DNA from: Pacificispira spongiicola
GTDB taxonomy: Bacteria; Pseudomonadota; Alphaproteobacteria; UBA8366; Aestuariispiraceae
Length of the DNA stretch: 64,000 nucleotides
Direction: 5' to 3'
NCBI RefSeq assembly: GCF_012926505.1
Contig: NZ_JABBNT010000004.1
Span: forward strand, 62,001 to 126,000
Shown: one piece after another, positions 44,450-54,138 of the stretch
Position numbering within the stretch: position 1 is the first letter of the stretch
Layout of the letters: every line of letters begins with the position of its first letter
The notes under the pieces: model-generated
The model's input: the letters and a program-made list of their open reading frames with translations, nothing else
Told to the model about the DNA's origin: nothing
Database searches by the model: none
Made by a program: the position numbers and the translations under genes

Positions 44450-46675
44450 ATGGCGAAAACGAAAGCGGCAGATACGGCGACCGAGGCCGACCGGGGTTTG
44501 AAACCGGCGGAGCCACAGGGATTCCTGATGGGCGACGCGCCGAAATACGACCGTGCGCTGACGGAAGGCGGAAAGCGATTCGTCATTCAATCCGATTTCG
44601 CGCCCGCCGGGGACCAGCCAAAGGCGATTGCCGATCTCATTTCGGGGATTCGCGACGCGGAACGCGATCAGGTTCTGTTGGGCGTGACCGGATCCGGCAA
44701 GACCTTCACCATCGCGCACACGATTCAGGAGGTGCAGCGTCCGACCCTGATTCTGGCCCCGAACAAGACCCTGGCGGCGCAGCTGTATGGGGAGATGAAG
44801 AGCTTCTTCCCGGACAATGCGGTCGAATATTTCGTCTCCTACTACGACTATTACCAGCCGGAAGCCTATGTTCCGCGGTCGGATACCTATATCGAGAAGG
44901 AAAGCTCGATCAACGAACAGATCGACCGGATGCGGCACGCCGCGACCCGCGCCCTGTTCGAACGTGACGACGTCATCATCGTCGCGTCGGTGTCCTGCAT
45001 CTACGGTATCGGGTCGCCGGAGACCTACAGCCAGATGATCATTCCGATCGAGGCGGGGAAGCGTTTGGATGTTCGCGACCTGATGCGCGATCTGGTGGCG
45101 TTGCAGTACAAGCGGAACGATGCCGGATTCTCACGCGGGAATTTCCGGGTGCGCGGTGATACGGTCGAAATCTTTCCGGCGCACCTGGAAGACCGCGCGT
45201 GGCGGGTTTCCTTCTTCGGCGACGAGGTCGATGCAATCCACGAATTCGACCCACTGACTGGGGAGAAGACGGCGGCGCTGGAAGCCGTGCGCGTTTATGC
45301 CGGTAGCCACTATGTGACGCCGCGTCCGACGCTGCAGCAGGCCATCCAGCGCATCAAGGTGGAACTGAAACAGCGCCTGTCCGAATTCGAAGCCGCCGGG
45401 AAGCTGCTGGAACTGCAGCGGATCGAACAGCGCACGACCTTCGACATCGAAATGATGGAGGCCACGGGCGCCTGCAACGGGATCGAAAACTATTCCCGTT
45501 ATCTGACGGGCCGCAATCCCGGAGAGCCGCCGCCGACCCTGTTCGAATACCTACCGGACGATGCGCTGTTGGTTCTGGATGAAAGCCATGTGACCGTGCC
45601 GCAGATCGGCGGCATGTTCCGGGGGGACTTTGCGCGGAAATCGACTCTGGCGGAATTCGGTTTCCGGCTGCCGTCCTGCGTCGACAACCGCCCGCTGAAA
45701 TTCGAGGAATGGGACGCGATGCGTCCGCAAACGATCTATGTCTCCGCGACGCCCGGCAATTGGGAGCTGGAGCGCACCGGCGGGGTTGTCATCGAACAAT
45801 TGGTCCGGCCGACGGGACTGATCGACCCGGTCTGTATCATCCGGCCGACCGCGCATCAGGTCGACGACCTGCTGGATGAATGCCGTAGCTGTACGGAAAA
45901 GGGGCAGCGTGTCTTGGTCACGACCCTGACCAAGCGCATGGCGGAAGACCTGACCGACTATATGACCGAAACCGGATTGAAGGTTCGATACCTGCATTCC
46001 GACGTGGATACGCTGGAGCGGATCGAGATCATCCGCGACCTGCGGTTGGGCGCATTCGACATCCTGATCGGCATCAACCTGCTGCGTGAGGGCTTGGATA
46101 TCCCGGAATGCGCGCTGGTGGCGATCCTGGATGCGGACAAGGAAGGCTATCTGCGATCCAAGACATCCCTGGTTCAGACGATCGGGCGTGCGGCGCGAAA
46201 CGTCGAGGGGCGCGTCATCCTCTATGCCGATCGGATGACGGACAGCCTGACCTACGCCATTGAGGAAACGAATCGCCGACGCGAGAGGCAGCAGGCCTAT
46301 AACGAAGCGCATGGCATCACGCCGGAAAGCGTGAAGAAATCCATCGGCGACGTTCTCAATTCCGTCTACGAGCGTGACCGGTTGACGGTTTCCACCGGCG
46401 ATGCGGAACAGGGCAATCTGGTCGGGATCGATCTGAAGACCTACATCCGCGACCTTGAAGAACGCATGAAGGCGGCGGCGGCGGATTTGGAATTCGAAAC
46501 GGCGGCAAAACTGCGCGACGAAATCAAACGGTTGGAAGCCTACGATCTGGAAATGCCGATCGACACCCTGCCTATCGACCCGGCCATCGCGGCGAGCCTG
46601 ATCACGAAAACACCGGAAGCGGTGCCGAGAGGGCGAGGCAAGGGACGCAAATCCGCCAAGGGCAGAAGGCGCTGA
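44450..46675 (+). CDS. uvrB: UvrABC excinuclease subunit B
   Basis: A 741-residue helicase-like subunit of nucleotide excision repair that loads onto damage with UvrA and recruits UvrC. Walker A is [10 protein letters not shown], the beta-hairpin shows [22 protein letters not shown], the DEAD-type box is LVLDESH, and motif VI is [11 protein letters not shown]-terminal UVR motif ([28 protein letters not shown]) binds UvrC. About 40 extra residues at the N-terminus and a basic tail ([14 protein letters not shown]) are present. uvrC lies 1.7 kb downstream in the same direction. Confidence 0.97.
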   Translation: MAKTKAADTATEADRGLKPAEPQGFLMGDAPKYDRALTEGGKRFVIQSDFAPAGDQPKAIADLISGIRDAERDQVLLGVTGSGKTFTIAHTIQEVQRPTLILAPNKTLAAQLYGEMKSFFPDNAVEYFVSYYDYYQPEAYVPRSDTYIEKESSINEQIDRMRHAATRALFERDDVIIVASVSCIYGIGSPETYSQMIIPIEAGKRLDVRDLMRDLVALQYKRNDAGFSRGNFRVRGDTVEIFPAHLEDRAWRVSFFGDEVDAIHEFDPLTGEKTAALEAVRVYAGSHYVTPRPTLQQAIQRIKVELKQRLSEFEAAGKLLELQRIEQRTTFDIEMMEATGACNGIENYSRYLTGRNPGEPPPTLFEYLPDDALLVLDESHVTVPQIGGMFRGDFARKSTLAEFGFRLPSCVDNRPLKFEEWDAMRPQTIYVSATPGNWELERTGGVVIEQLVRPTGLIDPVCIIRPTAHQVDDLLDECRSCTEKGQRVLVTTLTKRMAEDLTDYMTETGLKVRYLHSDVDTLERIEIIRDLRLGAFDILIGINLLREGLDIPECALVAILDADKEGYLRSKTSLVQTIGRAARNVEGRVILYADRMTDSLTYAIEETNRRRERQQAYNEAHGITPESVKKSIGDVLNSVYERDRLTVSTGDAEQGNLVGIDLKTYIRDLEERMKAAAADLEFETAAKLRDEIKRLEAYDLEMPIDTLPIDPAIAASLITKTPEAVPRGRGKGRKSAKGRRR

Positions 46676-46679
46676 CCCG

Positions 46680-47480
46680 ATGACGGAGACTATCGAAACC
46701 ACGCCACCGATCGCCATCGTGACCGGCGGGGCACGGCGGATCGGCCGCGCCGTGTCGCTGGCCTTGGCGGCGGCAGGCTATGGCGTCTGCATCCATTATC
46801 AGCGGTCCCAGATCGATGCGCGGGAATTGGCGGATCGGATCGCGGCAATGGGCTTGCCCGTCACCACCGCCCAGGCGGAATTGAGCGAACCGGGCGCTGC
46901 GGAGCACATCGTGTCCGTCGCACGGGGGCTGGGCCAGTTGGACCTGCTGGTCAACAACGCCTCCAGCTTCGATTATGACAGCGCGGAAGACTGGACCCGC
47001 GACGGCTTCGAAACCCAGATGGCGACCAACTTGCTGGCCCCGCTGGATCTCGCGCGGCATTTCCATGCCGCCTTGCGCGACCAGGGAACGACCGGATCCA
47101 TCGTCAATCTGCTGGATCAAAAGCTGTTCAATATCAATCCGGACTTCTTTTCCTACACGATATCCAAATTCGCCCTATCGGATTCGACGGCCTTGCTGGC
47201 GATGCAGCTCGCGCCGATCTGCCGGGTGAATGCCGTCGCGCCGGGCCTGACCCTGGTCAGCGGCGACCAGACGCCGGAACAATTCGACGCCGTGCATCCG
47301 CAAACGCCCCTGCGCAGGGGGACGACGCCGAACGATGTGGCGCAGGCGATCCTGTTCCTGGCGCGGGCCCCGGCGATTACGGGGGCGGTTCTGCCGGTGG
47401 ATTGCGGGCAACGCTTCGCCCCGTCGCAGCGGGACGTCATGTTTCAAGATACCCATATCCGCGGGCCGGAGGACAAATGA
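46680..47480 (+). CDS. SDR-family oxidoreductase, probable dihydromonapterin/pteridine reductase
   Basis: A 266-residue short-chain dehydrogenase with cofactor motif TGGARRIGRAVSLALAAAGYG, NNASSF, and catalytic Tyr/Lys in YTISKFA. The Arg after the glycine loop suits NADPH. The downstream gene folB overlaps as ATGA; SDR proteins in this position are often FolM-like pteridine reductases that keep pterins reduced. That substrate assignment is inference from context and general resemblance. The start lies 4 bases after the uvrB stop. Confidence 0.83.
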   Translation: MTETIETTPPIAIVTGGARRIGRAVSLALAAAGYGVCIHYQRSQIDARELADRIAAMGLPVTTAQAELSEPGAAEHIVSVARGLGQLDLLVNNASSFDYDSAEDWTRDGFETQMATNLLAPLDLARHFHAALRDQGTTGSIVNLLDQKLFNINPDFFSYTISKFALSDSTALLAMQLAPICRVNAVAPGLTLVSGDQTPEQFDAVHPQTPLRRGTTPNDVAQAILFLARAPAITGAVLPVDCGQRFAPSQRDVMFQDTHIRGPEDK

Positions 47481-47860
47481 CCCAAATTTCCAATTCCGGC
47501 GACCACTGGACCATCGAAATGCGCGGCATGGAGGTCCAGGCGTCGATCGGTGTCCACGACCACGAACGCCTTGGTCCGCAACGGTTGGTCCTGGATGTCG
47601 ACCTTGTTCTATCGGAAGCGTTGACGGATGGGGCTGACCGGATCGAATCCGTAACCGACTACGATTTTTTGCGGACGGCAATTCTGGACCGGATCGCCCA
47701 GGGCCATATCGAAACGCAGGAAAAGCTGATCTCCGATATTGCGGATCGATGCCTGGACGTGTTGACCGTCATTTCCGTTACCGTCGCGTCCCGCAAGACG
47801 GATGTCTATCCGGATTGCGCCTCGATCGGGGTGCGGTTGACCCGGACTCGGAAATGTTAA
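47477..47860 (+). CDS. folB: Dihydroneopterin aldolase
   Basis: A 127-residue FolB that cleaves 7,8-dihydroneopterin to 6-hydroxymethyl-dihydropterin in folate synthesis. It shows IEMRGMEVQASIGVHDHERLGPQRLVLDVDL and VTDYDFLRTAILDRI, with the later ETQEKLISDIADRCLD helix. The ATG at 47477 overlaps the SDR stop (ATGA) and replaces a longer frame that starts inside that gene. The chain is near normal family length. Confidence 0.9.
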   Translation: MTQISNSGDHWTIEMRGMEVQASIGVHDHERLGPQRLVLDVDLVLSEALTDGADRIESVTDYDFLRTAILDRIAQGHIETQEKLISDIADRCLDVLTVISVTVASRKTDVYPDCASIGVRLTRTRKC

Positions 47861-47877
47861 GGCCTGCCGAATGCCCT

Positions 47878-47906
47878 CTGATACCGTTTTGTCATGGTAG
47901 TATAAT
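47878..47906 (+). promoter_or_regulatory. Possible sigma-70-type promoter in the folB-uvrC gap
   Basis: A perfect -10 hexamer TATAAT (47901-47906) has CTGATA (4 of 6 to TTGACA) 17 bases upstream. Transcription would begin near 47913, more than 450 bases before uvrC. A TTGACA also occurs at 48082-48087 but lacks a good -10 partner. Sequence-only prediction. Confidence 0.4.
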
Positions 47907-48204
47907 CTTTTCCGGTACGCTTCGAAGGAAGATTTCAGGACTCATCGTAAATCTCTAAAATTTCGGAGAAATTTCGACTATCGGACGTTAGTTTTGCACA
48001 AGTCGTTAACGCGTCGTTTTTGCTACCTGTTAAGGAGTCTCTCGGCGTCGGATTTTTTGGACCTTAACCGTTCTTTCACACTTGACAGTTCAAAAAGCCT
48101 TTAAAAACAATGGGGTGATGTTTTGTGGTCAAAATTTGGGCAAAGCGATGGAGTCCCACGGGAAATAAGGCGGGGACGGTCTGGATCACATCTTTCCCAC
48201 AAAC

Positions 48205-48213
48205 TTATCCACA
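48205..48213 (+). promoter_or_regulatory. Perfect DnaA box
   Basis: TTATCCACA matches the DnaA consensus exactly. It is followed by GCTGTGGTGGA, which gives a second degenerate box on the other strand. The surrounding region is AT-rich and non-coding. A single exact box can occur by chance about once in 130 kb per strand pair in random sequence, so its position in this gap is suggestive only. Confidence 0.5.
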
Positions 48214-48365
48214 GCTGTGGTGGATTTCTATCAGGGGGGTGTTTTAACCGCGCCCCGCCCCGGTTGAGACTCGGAAAAGGTTATCGCGCAGTCTTGGAGA
48301 GTGGTGCTTGGCAAAAGATCGTACCCACGCTTGACCGAATCTCCGGCAACATCGACGTTTAGACC

Positions 48366-50384
48366 ATGGCTGGAAAGAACCAAACACCGACGGATGCGTT
48401 GGATTCCATTCCTGCGATGCCGGATAGAGACAGTGTCAGCATGGACGGCGACGATGCGGCGGGCGGTTCGGAACGACGCCTGACGCGCGGCGCCGCCGTG
48501 GTGAAGTCCTATCTGGGGCATCTGGGCAGCGATCCCGGCGTCTATCGCATGATCTCGGCGGACGGCGAACCCCTTTATGTCGGTAAGGCGCATAATCTGA
48601 AGCGCCGGGTCACGACCTATTCGCGTCCGGAACGCCTGCCGATCCGTCTGCAGCGCATGGTCGCCGAAACCGCCACGATGGAATTCGTCACCTGCGCCAA
48701 CGAGGTCGAGGCGCTGCTGCTGGAGAACAACCTGATCAAGCGGCTAATGCCGCGTTACAATGTTCTTCTGCGCGACGACAAGACCTTCCCGGATATCCTG
48801 ATCCGCGGCGATCATCCCTATCCGCAGATTGTGAAGCATCGCGGCGCGCGGGATGTGAAGGGCGACTACTTCGGCCCCTTCGCGTCGGCGGGATCGGTGA
48901 ACCGCACCTTGAACGTGCTGCAACGGGCCTTCTTGCTGCGCAACTGTTCCGACGGGGTGTTCCGGGGGCGCAGCCGCCCCTGCCTGCAATATCAAATCAA
49001 GCGGTGTAGCGCCCCCTGCGTCGGCTACATTTCCGAAACCGACTATGCCGCGACGGTCGAACAGGCGAAGGCCTTTCTGTCCGGTCGGTCCCAGGAAGTG
49101 AAGGATGCCCTGGCGACTGGCATGCAGAAGGCGTCGGAATCGCTGGATTTCGAACAGGCGGCGAAGCTGCGCGACCGGTTGCGTGCCATGGCCCAGGTTC
49201 AGTCGAGTCAGGATATCAATATCGAGGGGGTCGGCGACGCCGATGTCGTCGCGCTGGAACAACGCGGCGGGCAAAGCTGTATCCAGGTCTTCTTCTATCG
49301 CGGCGGTCGAAATAACGGGAACCGGGCCTATTTCCCCAGCCACGACAAGCAGATGGAAGCCGGGACGGTGCTGGCAGGCTTCCTGGGGCAATTTTATGAG
49401 AACCGCCCGCCGCCGAAAGACGTGATCGTGAATCTGGCTCCGGCGCAGATGGATCTGCTGGTGGAGGCGCTGTCGGTGAAGGCCGGTCGTCGCGTCGCTC
49501 TGGCGGTGCCGCAGCGCGGGGGACGACGCAAGGCCGTCGAACATGCCGCCGAAAATGCGCGCGAGGCACTGGACCGGCGTCTCGCGGAATCGTCCAGCCA
49601 GCGGCGTCTGCTCGCGAGTCTGGCGGAACTGGCGGGGCTGGATGCGCCGCCGGAACGGGTCGAGGTCTATGACAACAGTCATATCTCCGGCCGTCAGGCC
49701 ATCGGCGGCATGATCGTCGCCGGGCCGGAGGGCTTCACCAAGGGTCAGTATCGGAAGTTCAACATTCGCGGCGAGGCAACGACGGCGGCCAGCGCGCCGG
49801 TCGGTCTGTCCGACGCGGCGGCGCCTTATGTGCCGTCCGGCGGGGACGATTATGCGATGACCCGTGAGGTCATCCAGCGTCGCTTCGCCCGTGCCTTGAA
49901 GGAAGATCCGGAACGGACCAGCGGCGTCTGGCCGGATCTGGTGATCCTGGACGGCGGCAAGGGGCAGTTGAGTGCGGCGCTGGAGGCGCTGGAGGAATTG
50001 GGCCTGGCGGACGAAGTTCCGGTCATGGCCGTCGCCAAGGGGCCGGAGCGGGAAGCCGGGCGCGAACGCGTCATCCTGCCGGGGACGGAGGAGCCGATCC
50101 TGCTGCCGCCGCGCGACCCGGTCCTGTATTTCATCCAGCGCCTGCGGGATGAAGCGCACCGCTTCGCCATTGGATCGCACCGCAAGCGGCGGGCGAAGGA
50201 ACAGGCCGCCAACCCGCTGGACGAAATTCCGGGGATCGGCGCAAAGCGCAAGAAGGCGCTTATGCTGTATTTCGGATCGGCGAAGGGCGTGTCACGGGCG
50301 TCGATCGCGGATTTGGAGAAGGTCGACGGGATATCGAATGCGGTCGCCCGGAAAATCTTCGGGCATTTTCACCCGACTGGATAG
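48366..50384 (+). CDS. uvrC: UvrABC excinuclease subunit C
   Basis: A 672-residue endonuclease making both incisions around DNA lesions. The N-terminal GIY-YIG-type domain shows [30 protein letters not shown], followed by the UVR motif ([17 protein letters not shown]) near residue 260. The RNase H-like domain has [21 protein letters not shown] and [14 protein letters not shown], and helix-hairpin-helix motifs lie at the end ([19 protein letters not shown]). The first 40 residues are a non-conserved extension, so a later start is possible, but ATG 48366 is the first good one. It converges on the MarR gene. Confidence 0.96.
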   Translation: MAGKNQTPTDALDSIPAMPDRDSVSMDGDDAAGGSERRLTRGAAVVKSYLGHLGSDPGVYRMISADGEPLYVGKAHNLKRRVTTYSRPERLPIRLQRMVAETATMEFVTCANEVEALLLENNLIKRLMPRYNVLLRDDKTFPDILIRGDHPYPQIVKHRGARDVKGDYFGPFASAGSVNRTLNVLQRAFLLRNCSDGVFRGRSRPCLQYQIKRCSAPCVGYISETDYAATVEQAKAFLSGRSQEVKDALATGMQKASESLDFEQAAKLRDRLRAMAQVQSSQDINIEGVGDADVVALEQRGGQSCIQVFFYRGGRNNGNRAYFPSHDKQMEAGTVLAGFLGQFYENRPPPKDVIVNLAPAQMDLLVEALSVKAGRRVALAVPQRGGRRKAVEHAAENAREALDRRLAESSSQRRLLASLAELAGLDAPPERVEVYDNSHISGRQAIGGMIVAGPEGFTKGQYRKFNIRGEATTAASAPVGLSDAAAPYVPSGGDDYAMTREVIQRRFARALKEDPERTSGVWPDLVILDGGKGQLSAALEALEELGLADEVPVMAVAKGPEREAGRERVILPGTEEPILLPPRDPVLYFIQRLRDEAHRFAIGSHRKRRAKEQAANPLDEIPGIGAKRKKALMLYFGSAKGVSRASIADLEKVDGISNAVARKIFGHFHPTG

Positions 50385-50407
50385 GCCAACTGGATAGGTT
50401 GTGCAGG

Positions 50408-50977
50408 TTATTCCGCGCGGGTACCGAAACGGGCGCGATCCTCATCGCTGCTCATGATCCCCAGCATGACCTCGCGGAACCCCTCAACGGCTTCCGGTCC
50501 GACGGCGCGGAAGGCGCGGGCAATCAGTTTGCGCTGCGTTTCGGTCAACAGGCGTTCCAGTTCCTGCCCTTTGTCTGTCAGGGTCAGTAGCCGCTGACGT
50601 CGGTCGACCGTGCCTTGATCCTGGCGGATATAGCCTTCGGTGACCAACTGACTCAGCACGCGGCTGAGGCTTTGCTTTGTGATCTTCAGGATATTCAGCA
50701 GGTCCGATACGGACATGCCGGGATACCGACCGACGAAATAGATCACCCGGTGATGGGCACGGCCCAGTCCTCGGTCCGCCAGAATACGGTCCGGTTCCCC
50801 CGTGAAATCGCGATAGGCATAGAAAAGCATTTCAATGGCTTGGCGCAATTCCTCTTCGCGTAGGAACAGCGGGTTGCCGGTCTTGAGCGGTCGGCCGCGG
50901 TCGCGGCCGGACCCGGAGAGGGGGCCGGTGGCGGCAGTCGTCGGCGACAGAGGTTTCGGTCTGTTTATGTCAGTCAT
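50408..50977 (-). CDS. petP: MarR-family regulator (PetP-like)
   Basis: A 189-residue MarR protein with a roughly 35-residue non-conserved N-terminal extension. The winged helix lies around residues 65-140 (LGRAHHRVIYFVGRYPGMSVSDLLNILKITKQSLSRVLSQLVTEGYIRQDQGTVDRRQRLLTLTDKG). Sequence style and the position divergent from ilvE match PetP of Rhodobacter and relatives, where petP is associated with the OmpR-type petR gene; an OmpR-type gene is 4.7 kb further on. A 17-bp palindrome upstream may be its operator. Confidence 0.85.
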   Translation of the reverse strand: MTDINRPKPLSPTTAATGPLSGSGRDRGRPLKTGNPLFLREEELRQAIEMLFYAYRDFTGEPDRILADRGLGRAHHRVIYFVGRYPGMSVSDLLNILKITKQSLSRVLSQLVTEGYIRQDQGTVDRRQRLLTLTDKGQELERLLTETQRKLIARAFRAVGPEAVEGFREVMLGIMSSDEDRARFGTRAE

Positions 50978-51024
50978 ATTGACATATATGCCTCACGATG
51001 TTACTTGCCGCAACGATCAAGCAT

Positions 51025-51041
51025 AAACGATCATATCGTTT
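51025..51041. promoter_or_regulatory. 17-bp palindrome in the MarR/ilvE divergent region
   Basis: AAACGAT-CAT-ATCGTTT has perfect 7-bp arms. It lies 48 bp before the MarR start and 150 bp before ilvE. The size suits a MarR dimer site. ATAT-TGAC-ATAT at 50976-50987, overlapping the MarR start, is a weaker second candidate. Binding is inferred. Confidence 0.55.
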
Positions 51042-51190
51042 GGCCGGTTGTTTGGGTAATAAAATTTCTCAATTCTCCTGGAAAGGCCGGAGAATTCCTG
51101 AAATGTATAAGCCTGATCAATAGCTTGCGGGAGAAACGGGGCGTCGGACGCAAAAATCGACGAAGGCCCCCAGACATTGGAGTGATGGAA

Positions 51191-52105
51191 ATGGCGTTGG
51201 TTCCCTTCGACGATCGCGACGGTACAATCTGGATGGACGGCAAATTGGTGCCCTGGCGGGATGCGAAACTGCATGTCCTGACCCACGGTCTGCACTATGC
51301 GTCCGGCGTCTTTGAGGGGGAGCGTGTTTATGGCGGCGAGATTTTCAAGCTGACCGAACATACCGAACGCCTGCACAAATCCGCCGATATTCTGGGTTTC
51401 AAAATTCCCTTTTCGGTCGAAGAAATCGACGCGGCCTGCAACGAGCTGATCCGCGATAACGGCATCGTCGACGGCTATGTCCGCCCGATCGCCTGGCGCG
51501 GGTCGGAAATGATGGGCGTGTCGGCGCAGAACAATACGATCCATCTGGCCATCGCCGCCTGGGAATGGCCCGCCTATTTCAGCCCGGAAGCGCGCATGGC
51601 GGGCCTGAAGATGCGGATTTCGGACTGGGCGCGCCCGGACCCGAAAACCGCGCCGGTGATCAGCAAGGCGGCGGGCCTCTACATGATTTGCACCCTGTCC
51701 AAGCACAAGGCGGAAGCCGAAGGCTATCACGATGCCCTGATGCTGGATTGGCGCGGCTATGTCGCGGAAGCGACCGGCGCGAACATCTTTTTCCTGATGG
51801 AAGACGGGAAGCTGCACACGCCGAAGCCGGATTGCTTCCTGGACGGCATCACGCGCCGCACGGTGAAGGCGCTGGCCGAAAAGATGGGTTACGAGGTTGT
51901 CGAGCGTCACATCATGCCGGAAGAAATGGCGAAGGCGAGCGAGGCCTTCCTGACCGGCACCGCCGTCGAGGTGACGCCGGTCGCGTCCATCGGCGATTAT
52001 CATTTCAATCCGGGCCGGACCTGCGAAAGCCTGATGAAGGCTTATGACGAGGAAGTCCGGCGCGGGTCCGACAAGGCCGCTCTGATCAGCGGCTCCGCTG
52101 CCTGA
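51191..52105 (+). CDS. ilvE: Branched-chain amino acid aminotransferase
   Basis: A 304-residue PLP-dependent fold-type IV aminotransferase for Leu, Ile and Val. Features are FDDRDGTIWMDGKLVPWRDAKLHVLTHGLHYASGVFEGERVY, the Lys that binds PLP in ISKAAGLYMICTLSKHKAEAEGYHDALMLDWRGYVAEATGANIFF, and the C-terminal FLTGTAVEVTPV. The long upstream reading from 51005 is unsupported; GGAG eight bases before the ATG at 51191 sets the start. It is divergent from the PetP-like gene. Confidence 0.95.
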   Translation: MALVPFDDRDGTIWMDGKLVPWRDAKLHVLTHGLHYASGVFEGERVYGGEIFKLTEHTERLHKSADILGFKIPFSVEEIDAACNELIRDNGIVDGYVRPIAWRGSEMMGVSAQNNTIHLAIAAWEWPAYFSPEARMAGLKMRISDWARPDPKTAPVISKAAGLYMICTLSKHKAEAEGYHDALMLDWRGYVAEATGANIFFLMEDGKLHTPKPDCFLDGITRRTVKALAEKMGYEVVERHIMPEEMAKASEAFLTGTAVEVTPVASIGDYHFNPGRTCESLMKAYDEEVRRGSDKAALISGSAA

Positions 52106-52229
52106 TTACGGTTCCGTTGCCGCCGAAGACAAGGGCGATATTGAACGTGCCATTCGGGGTCGGGCGTGATAAGCCCGACCCCGTTCGCTTTCCGAAGCGC
52201 CCGTTATCGACGAATGAACCTGCGGTCCC

Positions 52230-52970
52230 ATGACGAACCCTACGCAAATCAATGTCAGCGTCGTCGTTCCCGTCTGCGACGAGGAAGACAATGTCGCCCC
52301 ATTGATCGCCGAAATCGCGGCGGCCTTTCCGGACCGGGACCGGTGCGAGATTATCTATGTCGATGACGGTAGCCGCGACGGAACGCCCGCGTCCCTGACG
52401 CAGGCAAAGGCGGATCATCCCAATTTGCGCGTCCTGACGCATCGCACCCGATCGGGGCAGAGCCGTGCCATCCGAACCGGCGTGCTGGCGGCGCGGGGTC
52501 GTCTGATCGGCGTCTTGGACGGTGACGGCCAGAACGATCCGGCGGATCTGCCGCGTCTGGTTGCGATCTTCGATGCCGCGCAGGCCGACGGCGAAACCAT
52601 CGGGATGGTAATGGGGGAACGCGAAAAGCGGCAGGATAGCGGTTTTCGGCGATTCATCAGTCGGGTTGCAAATGCCTGCAATCGCGGTCTGTTGAACCAT
52701 ACCGCGCGCGATGTCGGCTGCGGCTTGAAGATCGTCTCTAGGGAGGTCTTCCTGCGCATTCCCTATTTCGACCATATGCACCGTTTTATGCCGGCGCTCG
52801 TCGGCCGGGAAGGGTTCACTGTGCGGTATGAGCGGGTCAATCACCGCGCCCGGCCCCGCGGCAAATCGAAATACGGAACCCTGGAACGGGCCCTTGCCGG
52901 ACTGGTCGATCTGTTCGGTGTCTATTGGCTGGTCAAGCGATCCAAACGCCCGACCATAGTTGAGGAGTGA
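52230..52970 (+). CDS. Family 2 glycosyltransferase, polyprenyl-phosphate sugar synthase type
   Basis: A 246-residue GT2 enzyme of the DPM1-like group: VVVPVCDEEDNVAPLIAEIAAAFP, DDGSRDGTPASL, the metal-binding LDGDGQNDPADLPRLV, and the C-terminal VNHRARPRGKSKYGTL. Such enzymes transfer a sugar from a nucleotide donor to undecaprenyl or dolichyl phosphate at the inner membrane. No C-terminal membrane helices are seen. The next three genes (LAB_N, PAP2, GT39) are the usual partners, so its product is probably the donor for the GT39 enzyme, as in RgtE or FlmF2 systems. The sugar is unknown. Confidence 0.9.
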   Translation: MTNPTQINVSVVVPVCDEEDNVAPLIAEIAAAFPDRDRCEIIYVDDGSRDGTPASLTQAKADHPNLRVLTHRTRSGQSRAIRTGVLAARGRLIGVLDGDGQNDPADLPRLVAIFDAAQADGETIGMVMGEREKRQDSGFRRFISRVANACNRGLLNHTARDVGCGLKIVSREVFLRIPYFDHMHRFMPALVGREGFTVRYERVNHRARPRGKSKYGTLERALAGLVDLFGVYWLVKRSKRPTIVEE

Positions 52971-52975
52971 CCCCG

Positions 52976-53314
52976 ATGGGGTGGCTGGACCAAATCGTCG
53001 ACAATTTGATGGCGACTCCCGTGGAAGAAATGATCTGGATCGGGATCGGCCTGCTGGGTCAGGCGCTGTTTTCCATGCGCTTCATCATCCAGTGGATCGT
53101 CAGCGAAAAGAAGCGCGACAGCGTGATCCCGATCGCCTTCTGGTATTTCAGCATCGGCGGCGGGCTGGTCATGTTGTCCTATGCCATCTGGCGCGCCGAT
53201 CCAGTCTTTATCCTGGGGCAGAGCACCGGATTGTTCATCTATCTGCGCAATCTCTACTTCATCCTGAAGCGCCGTCGGGCGGAACTGGAAGTTCCGGATC
53301 CGACGACGGACTGA
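52976..53314 (+). CDS. LAB_N (lipid A biosynthesis N-terminal) domain membrane protein
   Basis: A 112-residue protein with three membrane helices, matching the domain found at the N-terminus of some lipid-A-disaccharide synthases: IGIGLLGQALFSMRFIIQWIVSEKKRDSVIPIAFWYFSIGGGLVMLSYAIWRADPVFILGQSTGLFIYLRNLYFIL. As a stand-alone protein it is often coupled to GT2/GT39 pairs and may act as a flippase or scaffold. The ATG at 52976 has GAGGAG eight bases upstream and starts 5 bases after the GT2 stop. Confidence 0.88.
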   Translation: MGWLDQIVDNLMATPVEEMIWIGIGLLGQALFSMRFIIQWIVSEKKRDSVIPIAFWYFSIGGGLVMLSYAIWRADPVFILGQSTGLFIYLRNLYFILKRRRAELEVPDPTTD

Positions 53315-53325
53315 TTTCCGTTCAC

Positions 53326-54138
53326 CTAGCGGAACAAACCGGTCAGTCGGCTGCGCAATGCCGCGCGGCGGTGTTTGGACGCCTCCGTCTTTGCAGACGG
53401 TATCAAAGCGCCAATGCCGCTGGACAGAGCATTCCATGTAGGTTGCAGGAAGGCGAAATCCGTTTCCAATTTCCGTTCGATCACCCAGCGATAGAGCAGT
53501 AACACGGACCCGCAGGTGATGACGCCGGAAAACAAGATGTCGCTAAGGAAGTGCGACCCGTTCATCATGCGCAGCAGGCCAAGTCCCAATCCCGCCCCAA
53601 GGGACACGGCGATCCACAGTTTCCGCCGCCGCGCGGCCATCAGCGCCAGGGCCAGCGTGACATAGCCCAGCGAAGCGTCGCCGGACACGAAGGAACAGTT
53701 GCGATCGCATTGATCCGCGATCAGCAGCGGCGGAGTGAATTCCTTCGTCCCGCCGAAGATTTCGACATGTTTCGGTCGGGCGCGGCCCCAATTGTCCTTG
53801 AACACGGCATGCACGACGAAGCCCGTCGCCAACACGATGCACAACAGGAAGAAGCCTAGCCGGGTCAGTTCCTTGATGCGGGCCAGCGGGATCGTCGCCC
53901 AACGGAACAGAAAATAGATCAGCAGGAATCCCGCCACCCAGCCGATGGCGGGGCGCAGGAAATCGTTGCTCCACGCGTTGAAGGCGGTGAAGCGCAGCCA
54001 GAAATCGTTGCCGCCCTTGTAGAAAAGCGCCGCGGCGTGCAGGTCGATTTCCGGGAAGGGCAGGAAGATCGACGCCAGCAGAACACCGATACCCAGACAG
54101 ATATTCAGCATGCCCATGGTGGACCAATTGCCCGTCAT
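53326..54138 (-). CDS. PAP2-family membrane phosphatase
   Basis: A 270-residue membrane phosphatase with about six helices. The motifs K-X6-RP (Lys114 to Arg121-Pro122) and R-X5-H-X3-D (Arg190, His196, Asp200) are intact. The middle motif, normally PSGH, reads VSGD (Ser152-Gly153-Asp154), so the usual first His is Asp. PAP2 enzymes near such clusters remove phosphate from lipid A or from polyprenyl diphosphate. The longer frame from 54312 is rejected; the ATG at 54138 overlaps the GT39 stop (ATGA) and has GGAAGGGG upstream. Confidence 0.85.
   Translation of the reverse strand: MTGNWSTMGMLNICLGIGVLLASIFLPFPEIDLHAAALFYKGGNDFWLRFTAFNAWSNDFLRPAIGWVAGFLLIYFLFRWATIPLARIKELTRLGFFLLCIVLATGFVVHAVFKDNWGRARPKHVEIFGGTKEFTPPLLIADQCDRNCSFVSGDASLGYVTLALALMAARRRKLWIAVSLGAGLGLGLLRMMNGSHFLSDILFSGVITCGSVLLLYRWVIERKLETDFAFLQPTWNALSSGIGALIPSAKTEASKHRRAALRSRLTGLFR

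Larger units (their letters stand above)
47861..48365. other. 505-bp AT-rich non-coding region with DnaA box and GANTC sites
   Basis: No supportable gene lies between folB and uvrC. The stretch is visibly richer in A/T than its surroundings and contains T-runs and A-runs (48051-48107). It holds a perfect DnaA box TTATCCACA at 48205-48213, near matches at 48193-48201 and 48125-48133 (reverse strand), and five GANTC sites (47939, 48035, 48151, 48268, 48337), about twice the chance number. It is either a long regulatory region for uvrC, a small RNA locus, or an origin-like element. Confidence 0.6.
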
